This document shows, one piece after another, positions 59,086 to 64,000 of a stretch of 64,000 nucleotides of DNA. Where the stretch lies: contig SCFE01000030.1 of assembly GCA_004352715.1 (NCBI GenBank), positions 403,458 to 467,457 on the forward strand. Reading direction: 5' to 3'. The notes under the pieces were generated by a model, which was given only the letters and a program-made list of their open reading frames with translations, had not been told where the DNA came from and ran no database searches. Each line of letters starts with the position of its first letter. Positions within the stretch are counted from its first letter, which is position 1. The position numbers and the translations under genes are program-made. This stretch comes from Hofstenia miamia (lineage: Eukaryota; Xenacoelomorpha; Acoela).

Positions 59086-62000
59086 GGAACTTTTTACCAA
59101 TATTTATGATCGTGATGTTAAAAATCAAAGCCATGACTTTAGTTAATGAAAAAATAATTAATCAAGAAAAAAAAGGTGTTTCAATACTTTTGTCCAGCTC
59201 TGTAGAGAACATTCATGAATATTTTGAAAAAAAATATTCAAAATGAGCTAAATATCAATTTTATGAAATTTATACAGTAAGGGAATATCCAAAAGAAATG
59301 CGTGAACATAAATTTCCAAAGATACCCAGGTAGTTCAGGATTAAATATTCGAGTGTAATACAAATACTTAGGCTATTGGCTCTTAGAACTATGCATACAC
59401 ACAGTGCAATCGATTGTTATAAAGTACGTTTAATGCATTACAGAATTGTAGCACGTTTTTTATTTAAGAATGTACAGTAAAGAACAAATAGGAAATTGTT
59501 AAAATGCTTAGGTCCACAAATTGGTAATGCAGATGTTTTCAGAACACTAAAACTGTTGATCAATGCACAACTGCAGCCTAAAAAGTTTTTTTACCTCATG
59601 TTTTTGGGCTCTTTATTGTTCAAGCAAAAATCGGCTTTTTAAACATTATTGTCATTGGATTGGGAAGAGAAAGATAAGATCTCACATGTTCTAATATGTA
59701 CTATGTCCTTGGTCAAAAGAGTACCGCATAATTTAGGCCGGTCAAAATTCACGCGGATGTGTATACATATAGTTAAGGTTATTTATTTTGGTTTATATAA
59801 ATGAGGTCAGGAATTGTATTTTTATAGTAAATATTTCATGTTTCATATCTGCAGAATGAAGCTTAGAATCACCTCAAAATCCAGTTTTATAAGTTTGTTA
59901 TAAAAAAGATTTTCGAAATTTCATCTTTCAAAAAAATCTTTTTTTACTTATGTACATTATTCAGAGTTGAACACTCTCTATCAATGTTTTGTTTTTCAGA
60001 AGTTGTTCCTAAACATGTTGGTATTTAACTTTAGAAATTTGGCAATTTTTATATAGTAATAGCATATATTGTTAAATGTGGAAATTGTAATTTATTCTGA
60101 AGTTTATGCAAAGTCGATGTTTATCCTTTCCTCTGTAACAACTATTAGTCGCTGATATTTTAAATAGAAAACAGGTAAATTATTTTTAAGGAAATTCTCA
60201 AAATTTTAAACTAATCTTCTCTAGAATCTCTGGATGAAAACATGTTATCAGGTATGCCAATTACTGTAAACAAGATTAGGAAGAATATGTACATAATATA
60301 TTTGGACTGGCTCTTGATATGATTTGCTTTGATTAAATAAATGGAGGTTTTATTTTACCACCATAAAATATCGGTTGTTTCTCAACCTAGAGAAATGGAT
60401 TACATACGTCATGAAGGAAACAGCAATTTCTAAGAATTTTTGTCGTACGCCGCATACAGGTAGTATTTCGCAATCGTAAATTTATTTACTGCATTATCTG
60501 CATTTTTCCCAATTACTCCTTTTCAAAATATCACTCCATTTAAGAAATGAAATCTTCGTAATTTATAAGTGAAATACAAAACAATTTTTACAATATAATT
60601 GGTAGTATTTATTGGCATTTCTAATAAATTTTAAAACTGAATTCAACATCAGATCATAAGGTCCATTTAAATACAAGTTCACTAATATTTTGGTTGTTAA
60701 ATACAAAAACAAAATAACAGATGCGTAATGTAGCTTCATCATATCATCAACAGCAATTATCATTTTGGTTATATCAAACAAAGTCTGTGAGTTTAGTATC
60801 ACTCTGTAAGGAACACTCCTAAAAAATCCTTCAATTACTGCTGATGGAGTTGATAAAGTCAGAAGTTGCAGATTGCGGCTTGAATTTCTATCAAGAACCC
60901 AAACACAAGAACTCAACGTGCCAATTAAAACATCAAATACTTTCAAATATTTCTCAGAAGTGTCAAATGTGCACATGTACAATACTTGACTATCAAGTAC
61001 TTGGTCAATACCCTGACTTCATTTAATCATGAAGTTTGTTTATAGCTTACCATTTTTTCGATATTCAGGCTTAATTATACTTTCAACCATCTAGTTCCTC
61101 ACAAACACTTTCAAAAGTAACCGTTTTACACATATCTTCAATCGAAGTTCTGCAAGCCCCGTTTACTAAATTTAAGGCATCAAATTCGCTAATTTCTTAA
61201 GACTTTTGGATTCTGTTTAAATTTGTTATTTATGGATTAACATTAAACAGTGCATGTTCTTTAAACTGGACATCAGTGTTTTAGTAAGATATTTATGTAT
61301 AATCCATTGAAATAAATAGGAATGGAGTTTTTAGATATTGATAAATTGACTTCCAACTTAATTTAGATGCTATTCAAAAGATCTAAAAATAGATTATATC
61401 TATCTGACATACAGATAAACAGAATTTGGCAATATCAGATCTCTTTAAATTATATTTAATCGTTTAATAATAAATACCCCACATTAGGTTGTATTTATAA
61501 TGCTAATTGAGACCTTAATTGCTTTTTGTATGATATAGACACATAATATTTCTCACTTACATTTTTCAGAGAAGCTGTTTAAGTACTTAACTAATAATTC
61601 CGGTAATAATTAAGGGCAAAAAATTTCCTTTGGATTTTTCGACGTTGTATCAGAAAATCATATCAAATCATTGATGACTGATGAGTTTTGCATGTAGGAT
61701 CACTTGATATGCTTTGGCGACCTAATATTATTTATGGCTCAATACTCGCAGAGTGGTGATTTTTTTCTTTCGATACAATTTCAGCAAATTTTATTGTGTA
61801 AGGAGTCATCCAACACGTGTAAAATAACTTCACCTTGATATGTAACTGATTTCATTGATACTTCTGCTTCCTTTGGTTAACCAAAGAACAATACTTGATG
61901 TAAGAATCATTTTTGATTTGGATCTTGCCGAAAATCCTCTAATTTGAATTTTTGGCACACTACGTACATGAGAATTTCTTGATAATTGCATGTTTATGAA

Positions 62001-64000
62001 GTTGTTTGATCAAACAGGTAAAGCGTAGTGAAGTGCACAACCTAATTTTTGACAAGTGCTGTTGTGTAAGAGATGCTGAACACCACTTTTTTCTGCTATT
62101 GAGTTCAACTACATACACATCAATTTCTTAATATTGGGCAGATCTGTCTATTCATATCTGGCTATATCTGCAAATGGTGACGTAGCTATTTTCCTTGCGC
62201 CATTATAGGTTAAATGAAATGCAGAAGACGAGAAAGTATCTAGAGGCTGAAGAAATCGTACATTAACACAAAGCGATGACGATCTCTTCTTCTATCTACA
62301 GTAAACTTAAAGAAACATTTATTTATAATTTAGTTGTATTTTTGTATTTATTCTTCCATATCTATCGATCACTTCAGTTTTGCAAGCAAATCGCATTACT
62401 AATGCTAAGGACATAGTTCTTTAATAAACATGTATTAAAAATTTTTGATTTCAACCAATAAATATCTTAGTTTATTGTTTTGAAGGTTCTACAACAATAA
62501 TGTATAATGAACTAACTTCTAGCCTTACAAAGTCGCAATCGTATTAAATACATTGTACTTATTGTGCGGCTTAGAATTTATCGTTTTTATTGTAAAATTT
62601 ATATTTTTATGATGCATTGTAACAGGTTTACAGAGAACAGAGAATCTGTGTCGTTTTTTCTGTTCGATAGCGACAATTTTAATCACCAAATGCGTACAGT
62701 AAGCATTCTTAATGACTCAATTTCATAACTCTTGTCATAATTCAGCAACACAGATAAAGTGGCCAATTGAAAGCCTTATCTTTTGCATAAAATTTTTAAA
62801 ATTAATTCACCTGGTAAAGAAAAGCCTAAATAAGTAAAGTTTGCATAATTTTATTTGCATACAAAGTAAGAGCTTTAAGCGTACCAGTTACGTTCTTGAC
62901 GAATCTATAATACAAGAGCGACCGCTCGCTGAAATAGTAATATACCACTTTAATGACCAAGTAATTTTGTGGAAAATCAATTGCTGCTTTCAATTTAAGC
63001 AATAGCATGCGCCATTACCGCTTTATTGAAGCACTAGACTCTATTTCCTAGAAACAAATTAAAGCGTTCAGATGCTAGCCATTGAAGCATTTCAAGTTGC
63101 TATCACAAAACAATTCCTAGAAATTAACTGTTGATTTTCATAGAAATTTTATGAGTACGCACTTGTATCTGCGTATTGTAGCTGTAAACGAGTTTATAAA
63201 TATTGCGCAATGACTGTCATGTTTCTTAGAAATACTTTCATTCACATTCGCGCTTTGAATGCAAACTGTAGGTACGCTTATTCTATCAAGATTTAAAATT
63301 TTATATTTATTTTTACTACACATGCATTCTTTAATTTGCACTGAGCCTGAGCTATATGTTATTCAGTAAACTAAAAAACTCAGATTTTTTATTGGGTGTT
63401 TTTGAAAATAATGGAAAAATGTTTTTCAGCACTTTTTTATATTTTTTGATTGTCGGTATTTTTAAATTTAAAATAATTTTTTCAAATTTAATTTAGAATG
63501 AAAATTAAAAATTTCACAATATTTTGTATTTTGAAATTCTTGAAATATTCTTTGATGCAGACCATTCTAGATTAAGGTCTTCAATTTCAATTCTTAAGTT
63601 TTTAATTAAATTTATTTCTTTTTTAAACTTATACGAATTTTAACAATATTTCTATTTTTTTCTACTAAGAATTTTTTCGAAATCTATCATGGTTTCCTCA
63701 AGCAATATTTAAACGCTTATATCCTCCGAACTAATTTAAAAATTTAAAATCTGAAAACGCCACGTGATTGATAAAATTGTTGCCCCATTTTTTCGTTATT
63801 GATTTTGATTTCTCGTTGAAAAAAATGAATATTACAAGCAACAATGTTTTTAGTTATTTAAAAATGTAATAATTTTTTCTCTTCTGTTTTAACTATGAGA
63901 AATTTAATGTCAATACAGTACCTAGAAGAGCTTGATCAAGAACGCAGTGTAAATTCGAATGTTTACTATTTACTGTTCAATGTGATCTAATTATTGTTTA
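59084..64000. other. No gene recognised apart from one unknown open frame
   Basis: A+T-rich to the end of the window. Only the frame at 60563-60982 exceeds about 70 codons. No TIRs, LINE motifs or long microsatellites were seen. Confidence 0.5.
60563..60982 (-). CDS. Unrecognised 139-codon open frame
   Basis: ATG-started, minus strand. Stretches such as KYLKVFDVLIGTLSSCVWVL, LTLSTPSAVIEGFFRSVPYR and VILNSQTLFDITKMIIAVDD look protein-like and possibly helical or membrane-associated. The C-terminal half is rich in Leu and Tyr. By a rough estimate, a frame this long is expected less than once by chance in this DNA. No motif, splice site or homology is recognised, so it may be a real exon or a decayed element. 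Confidence 0.22.
   Translation of the reverse strand: MYMCTFDTSEKYLKVFDVLIGTLSSCVWVLDRNSSRNLQLLTLSTPSAVIEGFFRSVPYRVILNSQTLFDITKMIIAVDDMMKLHYASVILFLYLTTKILVNLYLNGPYDLMLNSVLKFIRNANKYYQLYCKNCFVFHL

Noticed and set aside
58792-59100. Polyasparagine protein of about 100 residues
   Set aside because: The Asn run is the (ATT)n microsatellite; only the following part is coding, and it belongs to a LINE tail with a frameshift.

Overview
The window is intergenic to intronic DNA from an invertebrate animal nuclear genome. It is very A+T-rich (about two thirds or more by eye), full of (AT)n microsatellites, and almost all recognisable coding sequence belongs to decayed transposable elements. Nothing bacterial or viral is seen: no operons, no rRNA and no convincing tRNA. 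The only host-gene candidate I can defend is a pair of immunoglobulin-domain exons on the minus strand (9672-10259). They are separated by a 42-bp intron and both have phase 1-1 boundaries. The species cannot be named from the sequence.

Layout: 1-4.1 kb holds a piggyBac C-terminal cysteine-rich fragment and a broken, intron-containing Mutator-like transposase (both plus strand). Two TIR-bearing MITEs follow, TA-flanked at 4139-4701 and TAA-flanked at 6874-7079. At 8.05-13.1 kb are a truncated piggyBac end, the Ig exons and a nearly intact piggyBac (10339-13097, TTAA on both sides). A Tc1/mariner element with DD35E spacing lies at 16326-17673. A CR1/L2-type LINE (ORF1 with PHD-like finger, ORF2 with endonuclease and RT) runs backwards over 18218-21257. 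A mariner-like fragment is at 25.8-26.2 kb and a second, far more decayed LINE of similar type at 28.0-31.1 kb, broken up by (AT)n arrays. A 221-N gap lies at 32167-32387. From 33 to 57 kb there is no recognisable gene, but several hAT-like MITEs are present; the best, 39472-39950, has an exact 8-bp target duplication. The 3' coding tail of a third LINE type, bracketed by ATT repeats, sits at 58.6-59.1 kb. The last 5 kb hold nothing recognised.

Assembly quality is part of the story. Single-N characters at 8211, 11445, 17694 and 48635 mark doubtful joins. Two of them separate head-to-tail copies (198 bp with two mismatches; 1366 bp apparently identical) that look like unmerged contig overlaps. 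A third is followed by a 28-bp tandem repeat ending in 16 bases identical to the Tn5 mosaic end used in sequencing libraries.

No genes here form a working pathway. The window is best read as a graveyard of at least four DNA-transposon superfamilies and three LINE lineages around one Ig-superfamily gene. I found no convincing undescribed biological system.
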